NCBI RefSeq assembly: GCF_000372725.1
Contig: NW_005198091.1
Span: 392,728 to 456,727 of the forward strand
Direction of reading: 5' to 3'
Origin: Emiliania huxleyi CCMP1516
Lineage: Eukaryota; Haptophyta; Isochrysidales; Noelaerhabdaceae
Length of the DNA: 64,000 nt
This document shows positions 40,298 to 52,740 of the stretch, one piece after another; position 1 is the first letter of the stretch; the number at the start of each line of letters is the position of its first letter. The notes under the pieces are model-generated. The model had not been told where the DNA came from. It saw only the letters and a program-made list of their open reading frames with translations, and did not search any database. Both the position numbers and the translations under genes were made by a program.

Positions 40298-43200
40298 TTA
40301 TCTGCTCGCCAGCATGGGGCAAAACGTCGCCACCTCGTTGTCTGGTATCTGGAAGGGTTTGTGATTTGCACATATGTGTGGCTGCAGCCTAAAGTCAGGT
40401 GCCAGGGCAACGGGCACGCCAACAAGATTCCGCCATCTGCGGCTGTCTGCTGCTTTATGGGCTAGCGATTGCGTGCCGTCCTCTATCTCGGACGCAACCT
40501 CGGTGAAGGAGGAGAAGTTGGAGCCGAGGATGAGGCGTGTCTTGCCGAGGTTCAGCAGGTCGATGTACGCGCGACGGACGGCCGATTCGTCGCGGGAGTC
40601 GCAACGTCTTGTCGTGAGGCGTCGGCGCTGATCAAGCGGTGTGTTGCAGTCCAACTGCCACTGACCGTTCGTCACAATGCGGCCCGGCAAGGCCGCCATC
40701 AGCCCCCGGTACGCCTCCTCGCTATCCGCGGCGAGGTAAAAGGTTGTGCTGTTGTCCAAGGCCGCGAGCGCCTTTGCCTTGGTGGCAAAGGCCGTCCAGT
40801 GGGAAGACTTCCTCGCCTTTTGGAGGTTCGCGATGGCGGTGGGGCCATACTCGAGGTTCGCGGCTTTCGCCGCAGACACGCTCGTGGACGTTAATGGCCT
40901 CTCCTGCGAAAAGGGGAAGACGCTCCGCACGTGCATGCCGACCATCGATGATGTGGCGATGACCTGCTTGGCCACGAAAGGGAGCGGAGACAGCTGGCGC
41001 AGGTGGTGGCGAGCGTGCTTCCAGTTTCCAAACGGATGGTTCATGAGGAAGGCACTAATGAAGTGCACGACGCGCTTGTCGTCGTCAAAGGCTGTGGTCA
41101 TGTTGGCGAGCTGCTGCTGCGTCTTACCGCTCGCCGCTTCCATCACATAGTCCACCTGTAGCGCTGCGCTGAGGTCCACCTCTGGATGCACCGGGCGGTC
41201 TCGCAGGGCGAATGGGAAGGGTTTCTGACACAGGTTGCGCAAGCTAATGTTGCAATGCGCGTCCGGTATCCACTCAACAATGAGCGGACGTCCCACGTGA
41301 GCCGCCACCGACATGGCGGAGGCTAGGGCTCGTAGCCGGTTGCCCAGCCCGTTCCTTGGCTGAACCACAAGGGGCGCCCTTGCGAGTGACGGGCCGCCCT
41401 CTCGCAGCGGCGATGCGTCGGCCGACGGTGGCCGGTCTATACTTGTCCGCTTGCTCCTGTGCGTTTGAGCTGGCAACGACGCCTCCCCGCAGGCCGCACG
41501 CTCCGTGCCTCGGGCCTCCACCTCATCCGCCCCGCTCGCCATCCGTGCCAAGCGTTGGTCGACATCCAACGCGGCACGCTCCGTGATGCGCTCAAACCAG
41601 TCCCGGGCGGCACGGCTGCGCTCGTCCACCCACGTCGCATTGGCTCCTTGCCGTCGCATAAATTCCTCCATCTTGTCGAGGTTGATGACCACAAAGGGAA
41701 ACTGCAAAGCGCCAAGCAATGGCGCGGAGGCGCAAGGCGGAAAGCGGCTCTTTACCTCGTGCAAGCCGAGGATTGGGATGGAGCCGGCTGCGGCAGCCTC
41801 ATACCTGTGGAGGTGCGCTCGGTGTGAGTGCGGCTGAGTGGATGGAGGAGCTTTGGGATGGAGCCTGTGCGCTATGGCAGAGGCGTGTGGATCCGAGGGC
41901 AGGGCTGCGGGCTATGAGACCGCACCAGCGGAAGCACTCGGCGGCATTGCCTGCTGGTTGCAGGGTGAACTTGCTCTTGAGTAGCACGCTACGTGAGTCG
42001 GCGTAGGAGAGCGGTGTGGCAGAGCCGATGTAAATGCCTTGCGGTGCATGCGGTCCGGAGGAGCACTCCATCTGCACCGCGCCTGCCATGGAGCGGCTGC
42101 TGTCGTGCGCGACCCACTTGGTGGTCTCGTAGACAAAGCCACAAGAGCCCTTCAGCCAGGCCCTGGCGTAGTTGAACCAAATCTGCCGGCCTGAGCGCGT
42201 CTTCGAGGCAACGAGGTTGAACACAAAGGGGCGCTCCGAGGCCGGCGTGGCGAGGGCTTCGGCGCGCGACACGCTCTTCATGTTCGAATTCATGAATAGC
42301 GGCAGGAATACCGGCGCGTTCGGCCCGTTGAGGTCATCCGCCGCCCCCGGGTACATCAGCAGCGTTGAGTTTGAGCGATCCGACGCCTGGAATGGCTCCA
42401 CGCCTTTGCGACCACAGTTCTCGTCCGAAAAGACCTGGGGGGGGGGGGGGGGTCCAGCGACCTGAGGCCCGAAGGGTCCCAAAAAACCCGGGGGGGGGGG
42501 GGGGGGCCAACCACCTGGGGCCCCAAGGGAGGGGATGGGAACCCAAACCCCATGAACCCCTCCCCCCCCGGGTTTTTGGCCCAGGGTCCCCCATGGGCCC
42601 CCAGGGGCCCTTTAAACAACGGGGAAATTTGGAACCCTTGGACCACTTAAAAAAGGGGCCCCCTAAATGGGGCCCCAAAACCCCCCCCGGGGGTTTTCCC
42701 CAAGGAGGGCCAAAGGTTTCTCCTTTGGGGACCCGGGTCAGCATTCCTTTTAAACCCCCCGGAGTTTCCAAAAAAAACCCCCCAAAACCAACCCTGGGGG
42801 GGACCTTGACCACTGCCGACCCCCCCCAAATCCAACCGGGATCCAAAACCCCCCCCGCCCTGGGCCTTTCATTTATGAAAAAAGAAAAACCCGGATTTTG
42901 GGGCCCCCATACTTGCGCAACCTTGGGAGGGGGGGAAAAAGGCTCCCCCCCCTCCCAAAAGGGGGGGNNNNNNNNNNNNNNNNNNNNNNNNNNNNNNNNN
43001 NNNNNNNNNNNNNNNNNNNNNNNNNNNNNNNNNNNNNNNNNNNNNNNNNNNNNNNNNNNNNNNNNNNGGGGGGTCGAGCGACGTGAGGCCGGAAGGGAGT
43101 GGATGGCAGCACAAGCCGCATGACGCCTTCGCCGTCCGGCTTTTCGGCCAGTGCTCCAGCATGTGCTCCGAGGGCAGCTTGAACGACGGGTGAATCTTGG

Positions 43201-44503
43201 AGCCGTTGGACGACTTAAAGACGGGCACCCATAACTGGAGCACGAGATCGCACTCAGTGGCTATCGCCGACGGAGGCACAAGCGTTACTCCTTGCGGCAC
43301 CGGCGTCAGCATCGCTTTAGACGCCACGGTAGTTTCGAGAGAGAGCACGCGATAACGAACCTGTGGCGGTACATTGACGACTGCCGACGCACCCGAAGTC
43401 GACGCGTGATCGAAATCGCCCCCGGCCATGGCCATTCGATTGATGAGAAAGGAGAAGCGCGGATTTGGAGGCACGCATACGTGCGCAACCTTGGCAGGCG
43501 GCGATAAGGGCTCGTCCACGTCGCAAACGGTGGCGAGTTCTCGAAAGTTGCTGTCGACCTCTGCAGTATGCTCCCCTTGCAAGGGCTCGCCGCCGCTGCA
43601 GCCGACTCTGTCGGCCGCCGAAGTCAAGCACGCCGTTTCGTCGGCATCGAGGCGTGGGTGCAAAGCGCCCTGGAGCCAACCGACGTCGCCTTTGGCGAGC
43701 AGCGCGTTGCTCGTGCACCGGAAGAAGGCTGGACTAATCTCGTGCAGCTGCTGCGACATCACCTGAAGACTGTATGCGGTCCTCTCCAAGGTGGATCGGC
43801 TCGCTGTGCGACCCATCTCGGGGAAGCGGCGCTCAACGCTGCGCACTGTGCACGCCGGCGGCCGCAGCAGGACCACGACACGCAGGTCGACGCCCGCCTC
43901 CTCGCTCAGCCCCGACAGTATCCTAACGTCGGGCTGAAGCGACACGTGCGTGCCAAAGTTCGGGTACGACACCATCCCGACCCCGTTGTGCTCTGTGCCG
44001 CAGTTGAGAAAGACCAGAGTCGGCTTTCGGCTCGCGCGGAGCCGCTCCCGGACGGTGCGGAGGCGATGGGCAAAGGCAGAGGCGAGCAGGCTGTGCCGCC
44101 CGCCAAAGAAGAGCGAGGTTGGAGAGGTGCCGTTTGCGAACAGTAGGCTTGACAGCGTCGCATCCTCCACGCAGAGCACTTGAGCGCGTTTGCCCTCGGA
44201 TGTGCCAGAATCGGAGCAGCTTCGGAACCACTGCTGCCAGACGTGGTGCCCAGAACCCTCCACCCCCATCACAAAGATGAATCGGACGTTTGCGTCAGAG
44301 ATCTTCTTCGTCTTCCCCCTCAAAACCAGGCTCGAGTACCATCCGGCGTCCCCCCGTTCTGCCACGGGGACGTCGCCCACAGCAGCGTCCTGCAGAGCCA
44401 GGGCTTTTGCCCACCGCTCCGGGTGCAGAACCTGCGCGGCAGCAAATGAGGCGAGCACCGCGAGCATGGTCGCACGCATCGCACTGGCTGGGCGCATCGT
44501 CAT
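40298..44503 (-). CDS. Fused sulfotransferase / exostosin-like / fucosyltransferase-like protein
   Basis: One leftward gene read through a bad assembly join. From the ATG at 44503: a signal anchor (RATMLAVLASFAAAQVL), then a sulfotransferase-like domain with the PAPS-loop FIFVMGVEGSGHHVWQQW and VVLLRPPACTVRSVERRF. After a poly-Pro joint (poly-C at 43068-43073 / 42437-42452) comes an exostosin/GT47-like domain (VFSDENCGRKGVEPF, KSKFTLQPAGNAAECF, then RWYEAAAAGSIPILGLHEVK). After the 121-nt GT-AG intron (41805-41925) it ends in a fucosyltransferase-like domain (QPRNGLGNRLRALASAMSVA, VGMHVRSVFPFS, LILGSNFSSFTEVA). Exon 40298-41804 is solid. The artefact 42437-43067 must be excluded, so the exact joint length is unknown. 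Expected location: Golgi lumen. Confidence 0.7.
42437..42967. other. Corrupted duplicate sequence (assembly artefact)
   Basis: Starts with a run of 16 G and consists of homopolymer-smeared bases. It aligns in order with 43068-43535. Examples: CACTGCCGACCCCCCCC against GACTGCCGACGCACCCG; CATACTTGCGCAACCTTGGG against CATACGTGCGCAACCTTGGC; GGACCACTTAAAAA against GGACGACTTAAAGA. It is best read as a failed read tail past a poly-G tract, not as genomic DNA. Confidence 0.88.
42968..43067. other. Assembly gap, 100 N
   Basis: Exactly 100 N, the usual placeholder for a gap of unknown size. Because the two flanks are the same locus, the true gap is probably zero or negative. Confidence 0.95.
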
Positions 44504-45102
44504 CGCGCGTTCTTCCAGCCTGGGGGGGCCCGCAGGACATGTCGGAGTTTGGAGGAAAGACAAATCCGCGGCCGTAATCAACAACAAAGCTCCCTCGCAC
44601 GACACTGCGCTTAGAAGATCGGCCCGCGAGGAATGCTAGTCTGAGCCCGATCCGTCGCAGTGCTCTTGCGTTCGGCGGTTAGTGGTGCACAAACCCCGAG
44701 AAACCCTTCGCAGTCGCTCCTCATCGCAAACCCTGTCACTGAGAGAGAGTAGCTTGACTTTTGTTTTTTTGAGCGCCTTCGTTGTTAATAATACAAGCCA
44801 ATGGTCCCTGGTCGCAGTCATTCACACACACACGCCGCACCGCACCGTGCGCCCGCCCAGGGCGGGAAAGAGTTTGTTTTTTTGCCCAGTCAGCAGTCTT
44901 CCTCCTTGGAATGCATACATGTTGGCGACCGAGGAGACAGGGATTTTAACAAGAAAGAAACAAACGGGGTGCGGGAGGACGGCACGCCGCCACCACACAA
45001 GGGAGAGGAGTGTGGTGCCATCCGGCGTTACATGTATTCCACAGGTGTTCGCGCGTTTTTGTCCGGCGCCCGACTTGTTGCGCACACATCGATAGGAATC
45101 CT
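44504..45102. other. Divergent spacer with inverted family A fragment
   Basis: The 5' flank of the leftward fusion gene. 44938-45032 carries an inverted family A fragment: GGGATTTTAACAAGAAAGAA, GGAGGACGGCACGCCGCCAC, AGGGAGAGGAGTGTGGTG. No gene is seen. Confidence 0.6.
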
Positions 45103-45858
45103 ATGTTGCGCACCGCCCAGCAACTTTCGCCGACGGCTCATCGCTTGCCCTCCAGTCCGCTGCCGACGGCTCATCGCTCGCCCACCAGTCCACTGCCGAC
45201 GCTTTATCGCTCGCCTGCCAGCCCACTGCTCCACTCGCACTACCACTATAATCGCTCGCGGCTGCCGCGCTCTCGTGCCGACCCGTGCCTCTCCAAGGTG
45301 GAGCCGTCGGCCACGTTTCTGCTGGTCGCGACGGCGTACGAGCAGACGCACAAGGCGCAGGGCGTACTAGCTGACGCCGGCTTCTACGCCGAGGCAGCGG
45401 GAAGGGTGCTGGTGGAGCCAGCGGTGCAGGACAGCCGCATCTACGACCCGTGGGCGGCTGGGTGGCGCGGGCTATCGCTCTCTGACTACTGGACGCTCAC
45501 CACACTGTGCAGGAGCACGCGACTGATGCGGCTCAAACCGTTCCTGCTCCACGCAACCGCCTCCGCGCTGGCCCACTCGCGCGTCGACCTTCACGTCCTC
45601 TCGCGACTCAACCAGCCGCTGATGCTGCGGGGGATGGCGCGCTCACTGGCGGTGGACGCGTCGGCCGAGGAGGCGCGCAGCTACTTTCGCGAGGCGGTGG
45701 CCGCGGCGGCCAGGCGGAAGGATGGCAGCGACGCGCCACGGCTGGTCGTCCTTCATGACTTGAAGCGCCATCGTCCGGGCGACTATGCGCGGATCCGAAT
45801 GGAGACACCGCTGCCTCTGATGCAGCAAGCGCACGCCCTGGTGCCGCAAGACACTTGA
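45103..45858 (+). CDS. Hypothetical protein with N-terminal 11-aa repeats
   Basis: An open frame of 251 aa from the ATG at 45103; the frame is open further upstream but reads as non-coding. The first 45 residues are built from three 33-bp repeats encoding PTAHRLPSSPL-like units. The rest (KVEPSATFLLVATAYEQTHK, GLSLSDYWTLTTLCRSTRLM, LVVLHDLKRHRPGDYARIRM) has a normal composition but no recognised family. A GC donor at QQ/AHAL (near 45829) could join to the acceptor before 45931, making the following frame its second exon. Function unknown. Confidence 0.4.
   Translation: MLRTAQQLSPTAHRLPSSPLPTAHRSPTSPLPTLYRSPASPLLHSHYHYNRSRLPRSRADPCLSKVEPSATFLLVATAYEQTHKAQGVLADAGFYAEAAGRVLVEPAVQDSRIYDPWAAGWRGLSLSDYWTLTTLCRSTRLMRLKPFLLHATASALAHSRVDLHVLSRLNQPLMLRGMARSLAVDASAEEARSYFREAVAAAARRKDGSDAPRLVVLHDLKRHRPGDYARIRMETPLPLMQQAHALVPQDT
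45131..45229 (+). repeat. 33-bp tandem repeat, three units
   Basis: Units 45131-45163, 45164-45196 and 45197-45229. Each starts CGACG(GCTCATCGC or similar) and ends CCACTGC or CCGCTGC, and each differs from the next at a few positions. They lie in frame in the hypothetical protein. Confidence 0.9.
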
Positions 45859-45930
45859 TGGGACAGGCGGAGGCGGGATTGTTACACCTCTGGCTGTGAA
45901 CAGGCGCACAGCGCCCGGTCGTTTGCTTGC

Positions 45931-46428
45931 GTGCAGTGGCGGACGGAGGGGAGCCCGATGCAGTCGACCGCAGCTTTCGGCCGATGCGCGAACGCCCTCG
46001 CCGGGGCCTCCCTCTCCCGCATGGTCTCAGCAGCCGGGCCATATCCAGTGACCGAGGCGGTTCTCCTCAGTGACCTGATCGAGGGCAACTCGGACACGCT
46101 GCACAGAAGCGCGGCGCACGCGGCGGCGAAGGCGGTGCTCTTCAGCCGGCTGCGCCTCTCGCCGCTGCAGCGCGCGTTCCGCGCCGTGAACGATTCGGGC
46201 GTGCGGGCGATGCTCGAGCTGCACGTGTGCGCGCGTGCCGCCATCGTCGTCACTTGTGCCCACCCGCAGCTCATGGCGGCGTTCGGCGTCGAGGGACCCG
46301 CTGCAGGGCAGCGGTCGAACTGCTTGGGCTGTGTCAAGGCAAACAGTGGCTTCACGCGACACCTCGTAGAGACGCGCGCGAGGCTGCAGGCCCGCGCGCA
46401 CCAGAGCCTGCGGACATACTCGTGGTAA
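45931..46428 (+). CDS. Hypothetical frame, possibly second exon of the preceding gene
   Basis: An open frame of 165 codons (AAFGRCANALAGASLSRMVS, TEAVLLSDLIEGNSDTLHRS, LFSRLRLSPLQRAFRAVNDS, ending QSLRTYSW). Composition is protein-like, with regular helix-forming stretches and several Cys. Just before it, GCTTGCGTGCAG makes a fair 3' splice site, so it may continue the gene at 45103. No family is recognised. It is followed by 46429-46911: 3' flank and a hairpin element. Confidence 0.4.
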   Translation: MQWRTEGSPMQSTAAFGRCANALAGASLSRMVSAAGPYPVTEAVLLSDLIEGNSDTLHRSAAHAAAKAVLFSRLRLSPLQRAFRAVNDSGVRAMLELHVCARAAIVVTCAHPQLMAAFGVEGPAAGQRSNCLGCVKANSGFTRHLVETRARLQARAHQSLRTYSW

Positions 46429-46616
46429 TTATTTTTGCCCGGCGGCATGGTGGAGATGGGCGAGAGAGATTCGCTCTCCCGTCTCCGTTTTTATATGTGT
46501 TTTTTGTGTTCTCAGTTTTGGGGGTCGAGGGTCGTCCCACGTCCGCATCCGGCGGCACTAACGACGCGCACTGAGCTTTTCGTGCGACTACCGACATCTG
46601 ACGCGTGTTCATGCGG

Positions 46617-46726
46617 TGCAGTTGGCGACGGTATATCATTTCCCACTGTGCCACGTCGCCCATCCCGCCGGATGGGCGACGTGGCATAGTGGGAAATGAT
46701 ATATTGCAATACCGTCGCCAACTGCA
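46617..46726. mobile_element. Foldback (hairpin) MITE, copy 2
   Basis: Same element as 36471-36566. The left arm starts TGCAGTTGGCGACGGTATAT at 46617, with the loop around 46664-46671. The right arm ends ACCGTCGCCAACTGCA at 46726 and carries an 8-nt insertion (TTGCAATA) near 46704. The arms differ at one G/A site (ACTGTGCC versus ACTATGCC). Confidence 0.85.
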
Positions 46727-46911
46727 TGCGGGGATGGGGATGGGGATGCGCGTGATAGGTGCGGCGTTGCGCGCGTTGAGACCCGCGTCGGCAGCGTGGC
46801 GAATCCCGGTGCCAGGGCTGCGTGACCTCGAGCTGCGCTCCACGCTTGTGTCGGCCGGACCGACATGCATGCGATTCCGTCGATCCACACCACCGTGCCG
46901 GTCCGCGAACT

Positions 46912-49134
<2,223 letters not shown>

Positions 49135-49705
49135 GTCGGAGGGCGAGAGAAAATGGGTGCATGATGCAGGAAGCGAGAAAAGGTTAACCGAAGTGGCCCC
49201 AAGCTGGGAAAGTGGGAATCCGACCCGCGAGGAACCGGCGCTGTTTTGGCTAACTCTTCGCTATTAGTGATCAGGAAATTACTAATTAGAGACAGAGTAA
49301 GGAGTAAGAATGTGTGAAAATAACGCACGGGCCCTCAGCGGAGCTGGGAATACATGTAGGAGAGTAGGACCGCCGAGTGATCCGTGGGATAGCTAGAAAC
49401 CATGTGCCAGAGAGCCAGAGAGAATGCGCTGTTTTGTGTGGATTGAGCGCACGCACTGGCCACAGCACGTCATCTCATGCGAATTGCCTTGCGATGAGGG
49501 ATCTCTGGGGCAGGAGCGGAGGGGAGGGAGAGGGCGGCTCGCACGCTGCGCACTCCGACGACCGACGTGCCTCTCCCCAGCCTGTGCGCAGCCGTGCCGC
49601 ATTATACATTCTCAGTACGTAAAATCACAAAAGCAGGAAGCGGGCTATAGGGAGATAGCATACACGTACTTTGTGCACACAGATAAAGTTTTCCGCTTGC
49701 CCCTC
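49135..49705. other. Intergenic, nothing recognised
   Basis: The 5' flank of the beta-propeller gene and the 3' flank of the next leftward gene. A slightly AT-rich patch lies at 49255-49310. No gene or repeat is recognised. Confidence 0.5.
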
Positions 49706-51288
49706 TCAGAAAGGCAGGCGCCTGGCGCCTTGCGGCCAGACGAGCGACCCCGCGTTCGACTCGCCGATGAGGCAGTCGATCGAGATGTCCGCCGAGAGGC
49801 CCGAGTAGGAGACACGTCGGTTGCCGAACGGGTCCAGGAATGATTTGGAGAGCTCCAGCAGGCCGCGGTAAAAGAGAGAGATCACGCCCGTCATTGGGAT
49901 AGCAAAGATGCCGAGGTGCGGGTACAGCCCGAACGGCGCGATCAGCAGCAGGATGTCCACTAGGCAGTGGGTGAAGTGCACATACGCAAGCGGCATGCGG
50001 GCGGCAAGCTCATCGGGGATGCTCATGCAGGCTGCGCGCAGGTCGCAGCACTTGCCGAGCGCAACCTGCTCGAAGCCCGCCCCTCCGGTCAGCACGCCCT
50101 TTGCACGCGCCGCCGCAAGCCGCGAGGTGACCCAGCCCAGCACCACGAGGTACCTGTGCGACGGGGCGCGAGGGATGCGGGTGGGGCAAGGTCGCCGCCG
50201 CCGGTATCGTGTCTCAGCTGTATCTCGGCTTCACGTCGGCTATATCTCGGCTGTGTCTCGCGCCATCGCGAGGGCGGCAGTGCCACGCCGACGAGGGTGT
50301 CGTACTCGCGCCGGTTGAGCAGGCCGCGCTCGAGGAGACGGTCGAGGCCGGGCGCCTGCAGAGGACGTGTCCAGCGCGCGTCAGGGACACGTCTTGGGCA
50401 GGCTGCGGTGCAGCGGTCGAGGCGGAGCCGTGCGCGAGACGCGGTCAAAGGAGAGCAGCAGCCTCACCTGGCCACACCAGCGCGGCTGCGCTCAGAGGGC
50501 AGGGGTGCTGGCCGAGCAGCCCGAGGGACGGCGGGCGGCCGCGCCGATGCGATCGCCGTCTGGCTGCCCGCCCGCACCGTCTTGCGGTAGCAGATGTCCG
50601 CGTAGAACAGCACGTGCAGCAGGCGGAGGTTGCGCGCCGTCGACTCGAGCAGCTCGAGCGCCTCCGCGTCGAGGCCGCCGTCGTCGCTGCGCCGGGCGTG
50701 CGACGCGCAGAGCAGGCCGATGTCGTTCAGCCGCCCTTGCAGCGACCGCGTCAGCTTGTACGAGCGCCGCCAGAAGTCATGCGAGTGGCCCACAAAGAAT
50801 GTGGTGACGAACGTCGTTAGCGTAAGCAAGTAGTTGTAGCCGTCGGAGACGGCGAAAAAGGGCTGACCAAAGGTGTGCTCCTTTGGCAGCCGCCACCAGG
50901 GCAGCGACGGGTCCGCCCACCGCGCGACGGAGAGGAGGACGGTCGGCACGAGCATATGATACAGCGCCGTCCGCCAGAGCCGCTCGATAATGGTGCCCTC
51001 CCACTGCTGCCACGGCCGCTTCTGATGCGAGTAGTACTGCGGTATAATAGGACCGTAGCCGTGGGTGCGCACCGCTCGGTCGATGACGGAGTCGATCTCG
51101 TCATAGTCCGCCTTGGTGGGCGGGTTCAGCTCTTTCGGCATCAGCTCGCCCTGGGATGACGAGCGGTAGGCGAACGGGTCGAGCTTTGGGCTGAGCTTCG
51201 GGCTGAACATGCTCTCGGCGGCGGTGGTGGGCGCGGATCCTCCAGCGGCAGCGATGAGCGCGATCGCGAGGAGGCATGAGGCCTTCAT
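49706..51288 (-). CDS. Bestrophin-like anion channel, three exons
   Basis: Exons 50578-51288, 50264-50355 and 49706-50153; 416 aa. Intron 1 is GT-AG (donor choice uncertain) and intron 2 is GC-AG. The N-terminus (KASCLLAIALIAAAGGSAP) is a signal peptide. Family blocks: RTALYHMLVPTVLLSVARW, FFVGHSHDFWRRSYKLTRSL, QGRLNDIGLLCASHA, GLLNRREYDTLVGV, YLVVLGWV, MPLAYVHFTHCLVDILLLIA and YRGLLELSKSFLDPFGNRR, matching the algal bestrophin/UPF0187-like family. Known relatives move chloride or bicarbonate across thylakoid membranes; the substrate here is not shown. The start at 51288 is preferred over an in-frame ATG at 51351 because the signal peptide begins there. Confidence 0.78.
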
Positions 51289-51354
51289 GGCGACCGCAGC
51301 AACGGCTGTCTGGTATAGCCCCTGCGGACACCGTGACTCAACCGCGCACACACT

Positions 51355-52444
51355 GGGTTCGGACTTTTTGCGGGGTATGGTATCTCTTAAGTGGCGGCCA
51401 GAAGATCCGCCCTGGGATCTTCGGCGCAGGGCGCCGTCACCGGCCCCATGAGCCCCCTACGAGGCCATTCAGTGCTCATGTGGCACGACCTGAGCAGGCC
51501 TAGCAATGCCTCGGGCCGAGCGGCGCCCAGAATTGTTGGTGCTGGCCAGCAACGTGGCCGGCGAGTGCCGTCGTTGCATTGGTGGCGACCACCGCTGAAG
51601 CGGTCAGCAGGTGGGAAGGCATCGCTCTCTTTGTAAGGATATTGTCCGTATTCATTGTCTGGTCAATACTTCTGCCTGGATGGCACCTGTGTGTCCAACA
51701 TGGCGACCCTCGGCCTCCCTCGTCAGTCCACCTCGCGCTGATCATTCTCGTCGCTAGCTCAAGCCGAAAAAGTGGTCCACCGACACCAGGAGGAGTACAA
51801 CCATCATGGCCGCAGCCTCAGACTGACCGGGTTAGGTCATCTTACCGGCTTGGTGGCCCAGAAGCGCGACATTTGCTGCCCGCAGAGCGCTAGCAGCCCA
51901 CTAGCCGGCACGTCTGTGCGTCGTGCGGGGCTGAACTTCAGGCACTCTGCACGCGGCTTGTCGTCTAGAATAGCTCAACCCCGGCCAGTGAGTGATGGAT
52001 CTGATCATAATCAATCCCTACTGTGCTGGGGGGCTCTCAGATCAGCCGTTCAGAGCTCTGACATTGGTTCCCGGCAGAAGATCCTCCAGAGGATCTTCTG
52101 CCGTCGGCCAAAAAACCGTGTTCAAACGAGACACAATGACCCAACAATGACCCCCACGGCCAGCTGGACATGCAGCCGACCCGGCCTGGCCAGCTGGGCC
52201 ATCGGGGCGGCCGCCATCGGCCGTAGGACCGCGCTGCGGTGCCGAAAGGGGCTGGAAGATCCGCCCTCTGGGATCTTCGCCACCTAAGAGATAGTGGCAC
52301 GCAACCCACCTCGAGACCATACCCCCCCCCCGCCTGCTGACAGACCCAGCCTCCCGGAGACCGGGGATGGGCGGTCAGGACCATACCCCCCCACCCTTTG
52401 GGCCGTGAGCCTACCATACCATACCCCGCAAAAAGTTGGAACCC
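51355..52444. mobile_element. About 1.09-kb TIR element with internal palindromes
   Basis: The left end GGGTTCGGACTTTTTGCGGG (51355) and the right end (52425-52444) are inverted repeats, sharing CTTTTTGCGGGGTATGGT. Subterminal TATCTCTTAAGTGGCG (51381) is inverted at 52276-52294. Palindromes of the form GAAGATCC...GGATCTTC occur at about 51411-51431, 52078-52100 and 52255-52275. GTATGGT units recur near the right end. No transposase frame is seen. It lies between the start of the bestrophin-like gene and the HSP70 3' flank. Confidence 0.65.
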
Positions 52445-52562
52445 TGGCACTAGGTTCCCAAAAGAAATCAAGCGCCCGCCGCAGCTCCCGCCGCTAACGG
52501 ATCTTACCCCTCCTGTAACCTCTCCTTATTGAATTCCTATTTAACACACAACAACTCTCTCT

Positions 52563-52609
52563 CGGTATACAAAATGCGCCTGCGGGCGGACCCTTACAGA
52601 TCACAGATC
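52563..52609 (+). repeat. Tail-only copy of the 24.5-26.1 kb retroelement
   Basis: GCGCCTGCGGGCGGACCCTT followed by ACAGATCACAGATCACAA matches the minus-strand end at 24550-24499, minus an internal 18-bp block. It is a 5'-truncated retroelement insertion by appearance. Confidence 0.7.
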
Positions 52610-52740
52610 ACAACAACTCTCTCTCACAGGCGACAGGCTCGACACAGCTCACAGGCGCGGACTAGTAACAAACATCAAAATTCCTCTCCGCCCCTAGCCT
52701 TCCCTCCCCCACTTGCGCAAGCCAACACCCTCGTCTACGC

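Noticed and set aside
42365..43123. Pro/Gly-rich frames across the N gap
   Set aside because: Produced by corrupted base calls and unknown bases, not genomic coding sequence.
51579..51893. 104-codon frame inside the 51.4-52.4 kb TIR element
   Set aside because: No transposase motif and ordinary chance length for this GC content.
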